Below the pieces are notes generated by a model that was not told the origin of the DNA, made no database searches, and saw only the letters and a list, made by a program, of their open reading frames with translations. This document shows, in pieces, positions 1-8,279 of a stretch of DNA of 64,000 bases (its first letter is position 1; every line of letters starts with the position of its first letter). The position numbers and the translations under genes were made by a program. The DNA is from Chitinophagaceae bacterium (lineage in GTDB: Bacteria; Bacteroidota; Bacteroidia; Chitinophagales; Chitinophagaceae), in contig SAIW01000010.1 in NCBI GenBank assembly GCA_004028795.1, forward strand, positions 164,131-228,130, read 5' to 3'.

Positions 1-195
1 TCCGCCTAATAAGGCTCCAACAACAGTTCCCCATAAAGCCATGCTCATTATAAAAAATCCATGAAAGCCCGGAGATGTGTGCCACAATTGTTTTATGGGA
101 AGATTAGCACCTGAAATAACAACCGTATCAAAGCCAAAAATAAATCCTGCTAAAGCAGCAACAATTGAGTAAATAAAAAGTCTTCCTTTTTGCAT
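1..195 (-). CDS. MFS sugar porter (N-terminal part, cut by window edge)
   Basis: Only the first 65 codons are present; the gene continues beyond position 1. The translation begins MQKGRLFIYSIVAALAGFIF and has GFDTVVISGA at residues 21-30, the hallmark of TM1 in the sugar porter family (XylE/GalP/glucose-transporter type), followed by the start of TM2 at residues 47-65. By family it would be an inner-membrane proton-coupled or facilitative sugar importer; the sugar cannot be told from this piece. It diverges from the GH65 hydrolase at 342, with which it shares a 146-bp intergenic region carrying a LacI-type palindrome, so the two probably handle the same glucoside. Confidence 0.85.
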   Translation of the reverse strand, partial: MQKGRLFIYSIVAALAGFIFGFDTVVISGANLPIKQLWHTSPGFHGFFIMSMALWGTVVGALLGG

Positions 196-284
196 TGCAA
201 TCGTTTTGGATTAACTAAAGAACAACTTTTTTCAATTACTTGTTAATAATAAAAATTGCAAAGGATTGCGGTGAGAAATTTTAT

Positions 285-298
285 CTGTTACGCAACAG
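285..298. promoter_or_regulatory. Putative LacI-family operator
   Basis: CTGTTACGCAACAG is a near-perfect 14-bp palindrome with a central CG, the form typical of LacI/GalR-family operators. It lies between the divergent sugar porter and GH65 genes and 17 bp upstream of a Bacteroidota-type -7 element. The LacI regulator encoded at 8280 is the nearest candidate to bind it. This is inferred from form and position only. Confidence 0.45.
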
Positions 299-314
299 CA
301 ATATTATTTCACAA

Positions 315-322
315 TACATTTG
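315..322 (+). promoter_or_regulatory. Bacteroidota -7 promoter element for the GH65 gene
   Basis: TACATTTG matches the TAnnTTTG -7 consensus of the Bacteroidota primary sigma factor and ends 20 bases before the GH65 ATG. No clear -33 TTG box is seen at the expected spacing, so the promoter may need an activator or may be weak. Confidence 0.45.
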
Positions 323-341
323 AAATAATTAATGCTTGTTT

Positions 342-2372
342 ATGAAGAAAAATTTGTTTACAATTTTCGCTGCAATCCAATGTTTATCAGCATTTACACA
401 AGATGCCTGGAAGATTAAAGCTGAAAAAATTAATCCATCAGATTATTACGGTATTACTGTTGCCAATGGCATGATTGGTATTGTGTCTTCTCCCGAGCCG
501 TTCAAAGTAAAAGATGTTGTATTAGCCGGTGCTTATGATTTGTACGGAAGAGGCAGAGTGAGTAATTTTTTGAGGAGTTTTAACTTATTGAACGGATATA
601 TTGAGATTGATGGAAAAAGAATAGATGCTAACAGCGTAACTAACCTGCAACAACAGTTAGACATGCAACACGCAAGTTTTACGGCATCGTTTGATTATGC
701 TGATAAAGCAACCGTTACTTACACCTATTACTCATTACGCCAATTGCCTTTTACTGTTTTAATGGACGTTAGCATAAAAGCAAAAAAAGATATTGCTGTT
801 ACAGCAGCAAGTGTTATGGAAGCCCCTGATGCATTGAAAGATGTGCAGAATTATTACAATGAAATTGATAGACCTCATGTTGTGATAAGCTTACTTACTT
901 CTTCAGCAAAAAGCCCCACAGGTAAATTATTAATGTGTGCTTCCAATACATTTTTATTTAATGAGCAGCATGGCTTGGAGCCAAAAGTTATTCATGAAAT
1001 GTGGGATAACAATATGCATTTAATGAAGTTTTCTAAAAAGCTGAAAAGCGGAGAAGCTTACCAATACAGCATTGCAGGCTCATCAATTACTTCTGCACAT
1101 CATGATGACCCATTAAATGAAGTAGAACGTATGACCATTTTTGCAAAGCTGGAAGGAAGAAACAGATTAATTCAATTTCATAACAAAGCATGGGATGAAC
1201 TTTGGAAAAGTGATATACAAATTGAAGGGGATGCTCAATCGCAGCAAGACATACACAGCATGTTGTACCATCTGTATTCGTTTGTAAGAGAAGGTACCGC
1301 ATTATCTCCTTCACCAATGGGATTATCTGGCTTAGGTTATAATGGTCATGTTTTTTGGGATGCAGAATTATGGATGTATCCTGCAATATTGGTATTACAC
1401 CCGGAAATGGCGAAGAGCATGATTGAATACAGGTATGAAAGATTAGAAGCTGCTAAACGTAATGCATTCAATCATGGTTATAAAGGTGCTATGTTTCCTT
1501 GGGAAAGTGCTGCAAGCGGTGTTGAAGAAACACCTGTTTGGGCATTAAGCGGGCCTTTTGAACATCATATAACAGCCTGTGTTGGTATTGCAGCATGGAA
1601 TTATTACTGCGTAACACAAGACAAAGCCTGGCTGAAAGAAAAAGGTTGGCCTTTATTAAAAGAAACGGCAGATTTCTGGGCAAGCAGAGTTGAAAGAAAC
1701 GGAGATGAAAAATATGAAATAAAGAATGTTGTTGCTGCAGATGAATGGGCTGAAAACGTTGATAATAACGCATGGACAAATGCCGCAGCCAAAGCTGTTT
1801 TGCAATATGCCAACAAAGCAGCAGCAATATTAAGTCTTCCAATAAATAACGATTGGTCTTTGGTTGAAAAGAACATTCCGATATTAAAAATGGATAATGG
1901 TGTAACACAGGAACACGCTTCTTATAAAGGTGAAGGAATTAAACAGGCAGATGTAAACTTGTTAGCTTACCCGCTAAAAGAAATTACAGATACCAAACAA
2001 ATTCAAAAAGATTTAGCATATTATGAACAACGTGTTCCCGATGAAGGAACACCTGCCATGACGCAAGCTATCTTTACATTGTTGTATGCGAGATTAGGTA
2101 ATGCAGAAAGGGCTTGGCATTGGTTTAAAGATGCTTATATACCTAACCAAAAAAATCCATTCAATGTTATTGCAGAAACCAAAGGCGGCACAAATCCATA
2201 TTTTGCGACGGGTGCGGGTGGCATTATTCAAAGTGTATTAATGGGTTTTGGTGGATTGGATATTACTGATAAAGGCATTGTTCAAATAAAATCTGTTCTC
2301 CCCTTTGCATGGAAAAAATTGACGATTACTGGAGTTGGAATCAATCAGAAAACGTTTGCAGTTGAAAAATAA
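342..2372 (+). CDS. Glycoside hydrolase family 65 protein (alpha-glucoside hydrolase type)
   Basis: This 676-residue secreted or periplasmic protein has a signal peptide (MKKNLFTIFAAIQ...). An in-frame TTG lies six bases upstream, but the ATG at 342 gives the normal signal start. The (alpha/alpha)6 catalytic region has VFWDAELWMYP followed by the general-acid motif DEWAENVDNN (Glu about 468 from this start). Near the C-terminus the stretch NVIAETKGGTNPYFATGAGG supplies a Glu (about 612) where inverting GH65 hydrolases keep a catalytic base and the phosphorylases do not. Established members hydrolyse kojibiose, nigerose or glucosylgalactosyl-hydroxylysine-type alpha-glucosides. With a sugar porter beside it and trehalase nearby, a role in alpha-linked disaccharide use is likely; the exact linkage is unknown. 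Confidence 0.85.
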   Translation: MKKNLFTIFAAIQCLSAFTQDAWKIKAEKINPSDYYGITVANGMIGIVSSPEPFKVKDVVLAGAYDLYGRGRVSNFLRSFNLLNGYIEIDGKRIDANSVTNLQQQLDMQHASFTASFDYADKATVTYTYYSLRQLPFTVLMDVSIKAKKDIAVTAASVMEAPDALKDVQNYYNEIDRPHVVISLLTSSAKSPTGKLLMCASNTFLFNEQHGLEPKVIHEMWDNNMHLMKFSKKLKSGEAYQYSIAGSSITSAHHDDPLNEVERMTIFAKLEGRNRLIQFHNKAWDELWKSDIQIEGDAQSQQDIHSMLYHLYSFVREGTALSPSPMGLSGLGYNGHVFWDAELWMYPAILVLHPEMAKSMIEYRYERLEAAKRNAFNHGYKGAMFPWESAASGVEETPVWALSGPFEHHITACVGIAAWNYYCVTQDKAWLKEKGWPLLKETADFWASRVERNGDEKYEIKNVVAADEWAENVDNNAWTNAAAKAVLQYANKAAAILSLPINNDWSLVEKNIPILKMDNGVTQEHASYKGEGIKQADVNLLAYPLKEITDTKQIQKDLAYYEQRVPDEGTPAMTQAIFTLLYARLGNAERAWHWFKDAYIPNQKNPFNVIAETKGGTNPYFATGAGGIIQSVLMGFGGLDITDKGIVQIKSVLPFAWKKLTITGVGINQKTFAVEK

Positions 2373-2438
2373 ATGCTCATTTTAAAAAGACAACTGCTTT
2401 TGGAATAACAAAACTTATAATTTTATTTCTCTAACTGT

Positions 2439-3005
2439 TTGAAAAAGATTGCAGCCATATTATTACTTGCTGTCCTGATGTTTAATTGGATAGGTTACCG
2501 TTTCATTTATAATTATTTTGAACGTCAATCGGTTGCTGTATTACAATCAATGGTTGATGATGATTTGTATAATGAAAATGCACTTATCACTTTCAAGGTT
2601 CCTTTAAGTATGCCTTACGGACCAAATTCTGATAAGTTTGAAAAAGTAAGAGGGCAAATTGAAGTAAACGGTATAAGCTATCAATACGTTAAACGCAGAT
2701 TTTACAAAGATTCATTAGAGGTATTTTGCATTCCCAATACAGATAAAGCAGGGATTAATAATGCAAGGGATGAATTTTTTAAGTTAGCTAACGACTTCAA
2801 TAATTTTAATGCAGATAAAAAATCAAACTCACATCACAATAGTAAATTAACCAAACTTTCTGTTGATGACTTTACGAATAATAACAGTTTTCTTTCAGCA
2901 GAAAATAAACTTATAGCATTTAGTATAGACAAGCAAACACCCAACACTACTTTTCTAAGCAGTGATTACAGAACACGAATAGAGCAACCGCCGCAACTTG
3001 TATAA
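2439..3005 (+). CDS. Conserved hypothetical membrane-anchored protein
   Basis: This 188-residue protein starts at TTG; there is no suitable ATG before the N-terminal hydrophobic segment KKIAAILLLAVLMFNWIGY, so the TTG start is needed. One transmembrane helix or uncleaved signal (residues 3-24) is followed by a soluble region with a beta-rich part (about 50-100) and a low-complexity Asn/Ser/Lys tail. I recall similar short proteins in other Chitinophagaceae genomes but know of no assigned function. It is the first gene of a same-strand run that continues with a vanadium-haloperoxidase-like lipoprotein 58 bp downstream. Confidence 0.6.
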   Translation: MKKIAAILLLAVLMFNWIGYRFIYNYFERQSVAVLQSMVDDDLYNENALITFKVPLSMPYGPNSDKFEKVRGQIEVNGISYQYVKRRFYKDSLEVFCIPNTDKAGINNARDEFFKLANDFNNFNADKKSNSHHNSKLTKLSVDDFTNNNSFLSAENKLIAFSIDKQTPNTTFLSSDYRTRIEQPPQLV

Positions 3006-3063
3006 TCTCATACACGAGCATTCTTCTGTTTTTAATATCAAATTCGTTTGCTAATTCAATTAC

Positions 3064-4395
3064 ATGAAAAAAATAATTACATGCCTTGTAATGGCATGCA
3101 TAGTACTATACAGTTGTAAAGAAAAAACTGAATACAAAACATACCTGCACGATACACAATTATTAACCAATACTGTACATGAATTGAATACAGTAGTAAT
3201 GGGTAATAATTTTCCGCCAATGATTGCTGCAAGAAATTACACTTACGCAGCCATTGCAGCATATGAAGCCATAGCAGCAGGTTATTCAGATAAGTATCAA
3301 TCGTTAGCCGGTCAACTAAATGGATTGAAAAACTTACCTAAGCCTGATAAATCTCAACCGATAGACTATGAATTGGCTTCTCTGCTTACATACATAAAAG
3401 TTGGTGAATCGGTTACTTTCCCTGAAGGAAGTATGCAGCGTTATAAAGACAGTGTGTTGAATATAGCAAGAGAAAAGGGTTTGCCTTCAGACATAGAAAA
3501 AGCATCGCAAACTTTTGCCGACAGCATTAGTGCAGGCATTATTCGTTGGGCAAAAAAAGATAATTATTTACAAACAAGAGGTGCGGAAAAATATACAGTA
3601 ATGGCAGATGTTCCCGGCAGATGGGTTCCTACACCACCAATGTATGCCAGTGCTGTTGAACCGCATTGGAAAGAAATACGCCCGATGGTATTAGATAGTG
3701 CAGGTTTATTTTTACCACCACCTCCGCCTGTGTTTAATATAACTGATAAGAACAGTAAGTATTATCAGGAAGTAATGTCAGTAAAAAATGCAGGAGATAG
3801 TTTAACTGATGAACAAAAACACATTGCAGAATTTTGGGATGATAACCCTTTTAAAATGAATGTAAGCGGTCATGTTATGTTTGCCAGTAAAAAATTTTCT
3901 CCTCCCGGCCATTGGATGAGTGTTATTGGTATTGCCTGTAAAAAAGCGAATTACGATTTTGCAGCAAGCACTTATGCTTTTGCCAAAACAAGTATTGCTT
4001 TGTTTGATGCATTTATTGAGTGCTGGCAGGTAAAATACACTTATAACACAATAAGACCTGAAACAGTTATTAATAAATATATTGATATTAATTGGCGACC
4101 ATATTTGCAAACACCTGCTTTTCCTGAATATACTTGCGGCCACAGCACCTGCTCTTCATCTGCTGCGGAAGCCTTAACAAGTGTATTCGGCGATAACTTT
4201 TCTTATACAGATAGTACAGAATTAGAATTTGGTATTAAAAACAGAAGTTTTAAATCTTTCAGAGACGCAGCTATTGAAAACAACTGGGCCCGCTTTTATG
4301 GTGGTATTCACCTGCACAACTCATGTATTGTAAGTACAGATATGGGTAAAAAAGTTGGCGGCTATGTTGTAGATAAACTGAAAATGAAAAAATAA
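3064..4395 (+). CDS. Vanadium-dependent haloperoxidase / PAP2-type lipoprotein (Cys variant)
   Basis: This 443-residue protein has a lipoprotein signal (MKKIITCLVMACIVLYSC, acylated Cys 18). The C-terminal half carries the three vanadate/phosphate-binding blocks of the VHPO/PAP2 superfamily: K324 and R331 in KYTYNTIRP, H360 in EYTCGHST, and R410 and H416 in ARFYGGIH. The usual SGH of block 2 reads CGH here, putting Cys 358 in place of the vanadate-contacting Ser. The family holds haloperoxidases and acid phosphatases; sequence alone does not decide between them. A hairpin terminator follows at 4435, and an outer-membrane barrel gene starts 94 bp downstream. The protein is probably anchored in the outer membrane facing the periplasm or the surface. 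Confidence 0.8.
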   Translation: MKKIITCLVMACIVLYSCKEKTEYKTYLHDTQLLTNTVHELNTVVMGNNFPPMIAARNYTYAAIAAYEAIAAGYSDKYQSLAGQLNGLKNLPKPDKSQPIDYELASLLTYIKVGESVTFPEGSMQRYKDSVLNIAREKGLPSDIEKASQTFADSISAGIIRWAKKDNYLQTRGAEKYTVMADVPGRWVPTPPMYASAVEPHWKEIRPMVLDSAGLFLPPPPPVFNITDKNSKYYQEVMSVKNAGDSLTDEQKHIAEFWDDNPFKMNVSGHVMFASKKFSPPGHWMSVIGIACKKANYDFAASTYAFAKTSIALFDAFIECWQVKYTYNTIRPETVINKYIDINWRPYLQTPAFPEYTCGHSTCSSSAAEALTSVFGDNFSYTDSTELEFGIKNRSFKSFRDAAIENNWARFYGGIHLHNSCIVSTDMGKKVGGYVVDKLKMKK

Positions 4396-4434
4396 AATCA
4401 ACATTATTTAAACAGGATTAGTTTTTAATGGCTC

Positions 4435-4453
4435 AAAAGTGTTTTTCACTTTT
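4435..4453 (+). terminator. Rho-independent terminator after the first haloperoxidase gene
   Basis: AAAAGTG - TTTTT - CACTTTT forms a 7-bp stem followed by further T residues, 39 bp after the stop codon at 4395. It should at least partly separate the first haloperoxidase gene from the barrel gene at 4490. Confidence 0.6.
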
Positions 4454-4489
4454 TTGCAGCCTTATGCTATCACCATTCAATAATCAATC

Positions 4490-5503
4490 ATGCTTGAGAA
4501 TTTATTGATTTCAATAAACTATTTTCCTTACAAAGAAAAGGAGCATAAAAAAATTAAACAAGGTTTTCTTCTGTTACGAATAATTATTCTAAGCATATTC
4601 AGTACCGTTCTTTTTACTATTGAAACTAAAGCACAAACAACTGAAGATGTAATTATGATGAATAAAAAACAATGGTGTAACGGTTTAACATATTCATATA
4701 ATTCATGGAGTAGTTATTGGGAAGGAACATATAAAAGAACTAATGACAATATCGGAATCGTTTCAGCACAATCTGTAATGTTTATGAGCAACTATGGCAT
4801 TAAGAATAATCTTAATGTTATGGTAGGTTTACCATGGGTTTCAACAAAAGCAACTGCCGGAACTTTACAGGGTCTAAATGGTTTACAAGATATCAGCCTT
4901 GCTGTAAAATGGAAAGCATTAACTAAAAAATTTGCCAAAGGGAAAATCAGTTTGTTTGGCGTAGGAGAATTAACAACCCCAACATCAAATTATGTAATTG
5001 ATTTTTTACCGCTTTCTATTGGTTTAGGTTCTACAAATATTTCTGCGAAATTGATTGCTAATTATCAACAAAAATTTTTAAATATAAGATTAGCCGGAAC
5101 TTATGCCTGGAGAAGTAATGTAAGCTTAGACAGAACTGCTTATTACACTACACAAATAATTTACTCTAACAAGGTTAATATGCCCAATGTTGCCAATTAT
5201 AATTTGGCAGTTGGTATTCATAAAAAATATTTACTGGTTGATGCTTTTGTAAATAACATGACAACATTAGGTGGTTTTGATATGCGTAAAAACGATATGC
5301 CTTTTGTAAGTAACACAATGAACAGTACAAATATTGGTGTTAGTTCTAAATATACTTTACCATCAAATACACATATCTCTTTTGTTGGTGCCGTAAGTCA
5401 GGTAATAGCAGGCAGAAATGTGGGTCAGGCAACATCTTTTACAGTAGGATGCTTTTATGCAAATTCATTTGCTCATAAAGTAAAGTCACAATCAATAAAA
5501 TAG
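4490..5503 (+). CDS. Outer-membrane beta-barrel protein, unknown function
   Basis: This 337-residue protein starts at ATG 4490. The N-terminus is unusual: about 27 mostly polar residues precede the hydrophobic signal segment FLLLRIIILSIFSTVLF, with a likely cleavage site after KAQ near residue 49. The rest is a run of alternating amphipathic strands typical of outer-membrane barrels, ending in a short tail. It resembles the loosely defined 'MetA-pathway/transporter' barrel group. It sits between two haloperoxidase-type lipoproteins, 4 bp upstream of the second, so it is probably co-expressed with that one. No substrate can be proposed. Confidence 0.6.
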   Translation: MLENLLISINYFPYKEKEHKKIKQGFLLLRIIILSIFSTVLFTIETKAQTTEDVIMMNKKQWCNGLTYSYNSWSSYWEGTYKRTNDNIGIVSAQSVMFMSNYGIKNNLNVMVGLPWVSTKATAGTLQGLNGLQDISLAVKWKALTKKFAKGKISLFGVGELTTPTSNYVIDFLPLSIGLGSTNISAKLIANYQQKFLNIRLAGTYAWRSNVSLDRTAYYTTQIIYSNKVNMPNVANYNLAVGIHKKYLLVDAFVNNMTTLGGFDMRKNDMPFVSNTMNSTNIGVSSKYTLPSNTHISFVGAVSQVIAGRNVGQATSFTVGCFYANSFAHKVKSQSIK

Positions 5504-5507
5504 TCGT

Positions 5508-7061
5508 ATGAAAAAAATATTAATAGTTACAATATCAACACTCATCATTATTTCTTTTCCATTCATTTATTCGTGCAATAAAAATGTTACCAATAGAACA
5601 GCAGATTTACCTGCGTTAAATCCATCTTCAACAGATATGAATGCAGGTACCTGGAAAACCATGTTGTTAACAAGACCAGACACTTTTGCAGTTGCAGCAC
5701 CAATTGCAGTTACAGCACCCAATTATATTGCTGAATTAAATGAAGTAAAAGGCTATCAAAAAAATGCAACTGATGAGCAATTAGCAAAAGTTAAATATTG
5801 GAGTGCCGGTGGTGTATTAAGGTGGAATGAAATATTAAGAGGCTTAGTAGCAAAGTATAATCTTCCACCCTATCAAAATCCGGACGGAACTTATCCAATA
5901 CCAAGTGCAAATAATCCTTTTGCATATCCATTATTTCCATTTGCAAACCCACCATATGCTGCAAGAGCTTATGCTTATGTTACCGCTGCACAATATGATG
6001 CATTGGTTGCCTGCTGGTATTATAAAAACAAATACAACAGGCCTGCACCTTATAAAACAGATACAACAATAACTGCATATGTTACAAAATCAAGCTTACC
6101 TTCTTATCCATCTGAAGCGGCAGTTTTAGCTGGTGTTACTTCAGAAATGATGTTGCTTTTATTTCCGGGAGAAAGCTCTAATATTCAACAATTAGCAGTA
6201 GAACAGGAGCAGGCAGCTATAACAAGTGGTACTGCAACAAGGAGTGATATTACTGCAGGAGAAGCATTGGGAAAACAAATTGCTGATGCATTTATTGCCC
6301 GTGCAAGAACAGACAAAGCCGGCAGTGCAGTTGGTACCCCTACTGATTGGGCTAACTTTGTGACTACCGCCAACTCAAGAGGAGAAACTCCCTGGTACAG
6401 TTTAGAAACGCCAAAACGTCCGCCCATGCTACCATTGTTTGGTAACGTGAAATCATTATTAATTGATTCTGCAACTGTTGTTTCACTTCGTCCCGGTCCT
6501 CCGCCATCAACTTCAAGCGACCAGATGAAAAAAGAAACACAAGAAGTGTACGATTATGTTCAAAACCCGAGCAGGGATAATATTCGAATTGTACAATTCT
6601 GGGCTGATGGTGTTGGAACATATGCACCACCCGGGCATTGGAATGCAATTGCAGCAGAAGATTTTATTAATCTGAATTTTAGTGAAGTTCGTTGGGCAAA
6701 TAATTTAGCTTTACTAAATGTAACTTTAATGGATGCTGCCATTGTTTGTTGGAATACAAAATATTATTATTTCAATCCGAGACCTTGTCAGCTGAACCCT
6801 GCAATTAAAACATTAACAGGTGTTCCGAATTTCCCATCATATATATCAGGTCATTCAACTTTCAGTGGTGCTGCTGCTGCATTATTAAGTTTTGTTGTTC
6901 CTTCAAATGCAACGAAATATAATCAAATGGCACAGGAAGCCTCTATATCAAGGTTAATGGGCGGAATACATTACAGAAGCGATTGCAGCACTGGTTTACA
7001 AGTTGGTCAAAACGTTGGTGGCTATGCAATTGCAAGAGCAAAGATTGACGGAGCTCACTAA
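5508..7061 (+). CDS. Vanadium-dependent haloperoxidase / PAP2-type lipoprotein
   Basis: This 517-residue lipoprotein has its signal at residues 1-22 (lipobox FIYSC). It is a paralogue of the protein at 3064 but longer and with canonical binding residues: K418 and R425 in KYYYFNPRP, the intact S447-G448-H449 in YISGHSTFSG, and R482 and H488 in RLMGGIHYR. The APPGHWN motif (about residue 368) upstream of the core is also shared with the first copy. It could be a haloperoxidase or a phosphatase. It follows the barrel gene by 4 bp, and a second barrel gene follows 40 bp downstream, so the locus reads as two lipoprotein/barrel pairs. Confidence 0.82.
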   Translation: MKKILIVTISTLIIISFPFIYSCNKNVTNRTADLPALNPSSTDMNAGTWKTMLLTRPDTFAVAAPIAVTAPNYIAELNEVKGYQKNATDEQLAKVKYWSAGGVLRWNEILRGLVAKYNLPPYQNPDGTYPIPSANNPFAYPLFPFANPPYAARAYAYVTAAQYDALVACWYYKNKYNRPAPYKTDTTITAYVTKSSLPSYPSEAAVLAGVTSEMMLLLFPGESSNIQQLAVEQEQAAITSGTATRSDITAGEALGKQIADAFIARARTDKAGSAVGTPTDWANFVTTANSRGETPWYSLETPKRPPMLPLFGNVKSLLIDSATVVSLRPGPPPSTSSDQMKKETQEVYDYVQNPSRDNIRIVQFWADGVGTYAPPGHWNAIAAEDFINLNFSEVRWANNLALLNVTLMDAAIVCWNTKYYYFNPRPCQLNPAIKTLTGVPNFPSYISGHSTFSGAAAALLSFVVPSNATKYNQMAQEASISRLMGGIHYRSDCSTGLQVGQNVGGYAIARAKIDGAH

Positions 7062-7101
7062 AAATTAAAACAAAAAAATTATCACATTGAATTACTTAAA
7101 T

Positions 7102-8175
7102 ATGAAAAAAATAATCTTCTCACTATTAATTATCGTTTCCGGTTTAAAAATTAACGCTCAAGGCTGTGTTGCCATAAGAAGCACAGGTGCAGCCTGCAGT
7201 ATTGAAAAATTTATGTACAGAGATACCACCAAATGGGAATTGGGTATTAATAACCGTTACTTTAAATCTTACAAACATTTTGTTGGCGAAGTTGAACAGA
7301 AACAAAGAGTTGACAGCCAGACTGAAGTTATTAATCATTCCTATACATTAGATTTAAACTTAGCAAGAAAATTTAACGAGAGATGGAGTATGATGATTGA
7401 TGTACCGATTATTGCCAATACCCGTTCTTCATTATATGAGCATGGCGGAAAAGACAGAAGGCAAACACATGCTTTCGGCATTGGTGATATAAGATTAGCT
7501 GTTTACAGATGGATGATTGACCCGATGAAACATTCAAAATTTAATTACCAATTGGGCTTAGGGCTAAAATTACCAACGGGGGATTATAAATATCAGGATT
7601 ATTTTTATAGTGCAACAGGTACCAGAACTTTAGGCCCCGTTGATCAATCAATTCAATTAGGAGATGGCGGTACAGGCATAACAGCAGAATTAAATGCGTT
7701 TTATAATTTGTCTCATGCAGTAAGTTTTTACGGAAACTTTTATTATCTGTCTAACCCGAGAGAGCAGAATGGTGTATCAACTGCAAGAGGTGGAACACCA
7801 AGTGCAGCAGCCATTGCAAACGGCAGTGATGTAATGAGTGTACCTGACCAGTACATGTACAGAGCGGGTGCTAACGTTATGCTTAATAAATTTACAGTTT
7901 CTGCAGGCGTAAGAAAAGAGTGTATTCCCGTTTATGATTTAATCGGCGGCAGCGGTGGTTTCAGAAGGCCGGGCTATGTAATTTCTGTGGAGCCCGGGGT
8001 TAATTATCGTTCTAATAATATTTCATTGTATGCTTATGTACCTGTTGCAGTAGTAAGAAACAGAACACAAAGTGTTCCTGATAAAATTAAAACAGACTTA
8101 ACAGGTATCTATACACAAGGAGATGCAGCCTTTGCAGATTTAAGTGTGAGTATTGGTATGAGTGTAAGATTTTAA
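7102..8175 (+). CDS. Outer-membrane beta-barrel protein, transporter-like
   Basis: This 357-residue protein begins at the ATG at 7102, five codons after an in-frame TTG; the ATG gives a clean signal peptide (MKKIIFSLLIIVSGLKINAQ). The mature part alternates short amphipathic strands with Gly-rich turns and ends in the aromatic residue Phe (SIGMSVRF), as outer-membrane barrels do for BAM recognition. It probably belongs to the same loose barrel group as the protein at 4490. It is the last gene of the haloperoxidase run and is followed by a long stem terminator at 8195. Function is unknown. Confidence 0.65.
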   Translation: MKKIIFSLLIIVSGLKINAQGCVAIRSTGAACSIEKFMYRDTTKWELGINNRYFKSYKHFVGEVEQKQRVDSQTEVINHSYTLDLNLARKFNERWSMMIDVPIIANTRSSLYEHGGKDRRQTHAFGIGDIRLAVYRWMIDPMKHSKFNYQLGLGLKLPTGDYKYQDYFYSATGTRTLGPVDQSIQLGDGGTGITAELNAFYNLSHAVSFYGNFYYLSNPREQNGVSTARGGTPSAAAIANGSDVMSVPDQYMYRAGANVMLNKFTVSAGVRKECIPVYDLIGGSGGFRRPGYVISVEPGVNYRSNNISLYAYVPVAVVRNRTQSVPDKIKTDLTGIYTQGDAAFADLSVSIGMSVRF

Positions 8176-8194
8176 ATCAGTTAGTATTGTGTAA

Positions 8195-8250
8195 AAAAGT
8201 GAAGGTTAATTAATAGTATTCAATTAATAAATCACTTAACTTTCACTTTT
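8195..8250 (+). terminator. Long-stem terminator after the haloperoxidase/barrel operon
   Basis: AAAAGTGAAGGTTAA (8195-8209) pairs with TTAACTTTCACTTTT (8236-8250) over 15 bp with one G-T pair, with an AT-rich loop of 26 bases. It lies 20 bp after the barrel gene stop and before the LacI gene. Confidence 0.5.
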
Positions 8251-8279
8251 ATCACTTGCATGTAACCCATATCTAACGA

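Noticed and set aside
1489..1908. Long open frame on the - strand inside the GH65 gene
   Set aside because: It is a shadow of the GH65 coding frame; the translation has no domain, no sensible start and an odd composition.
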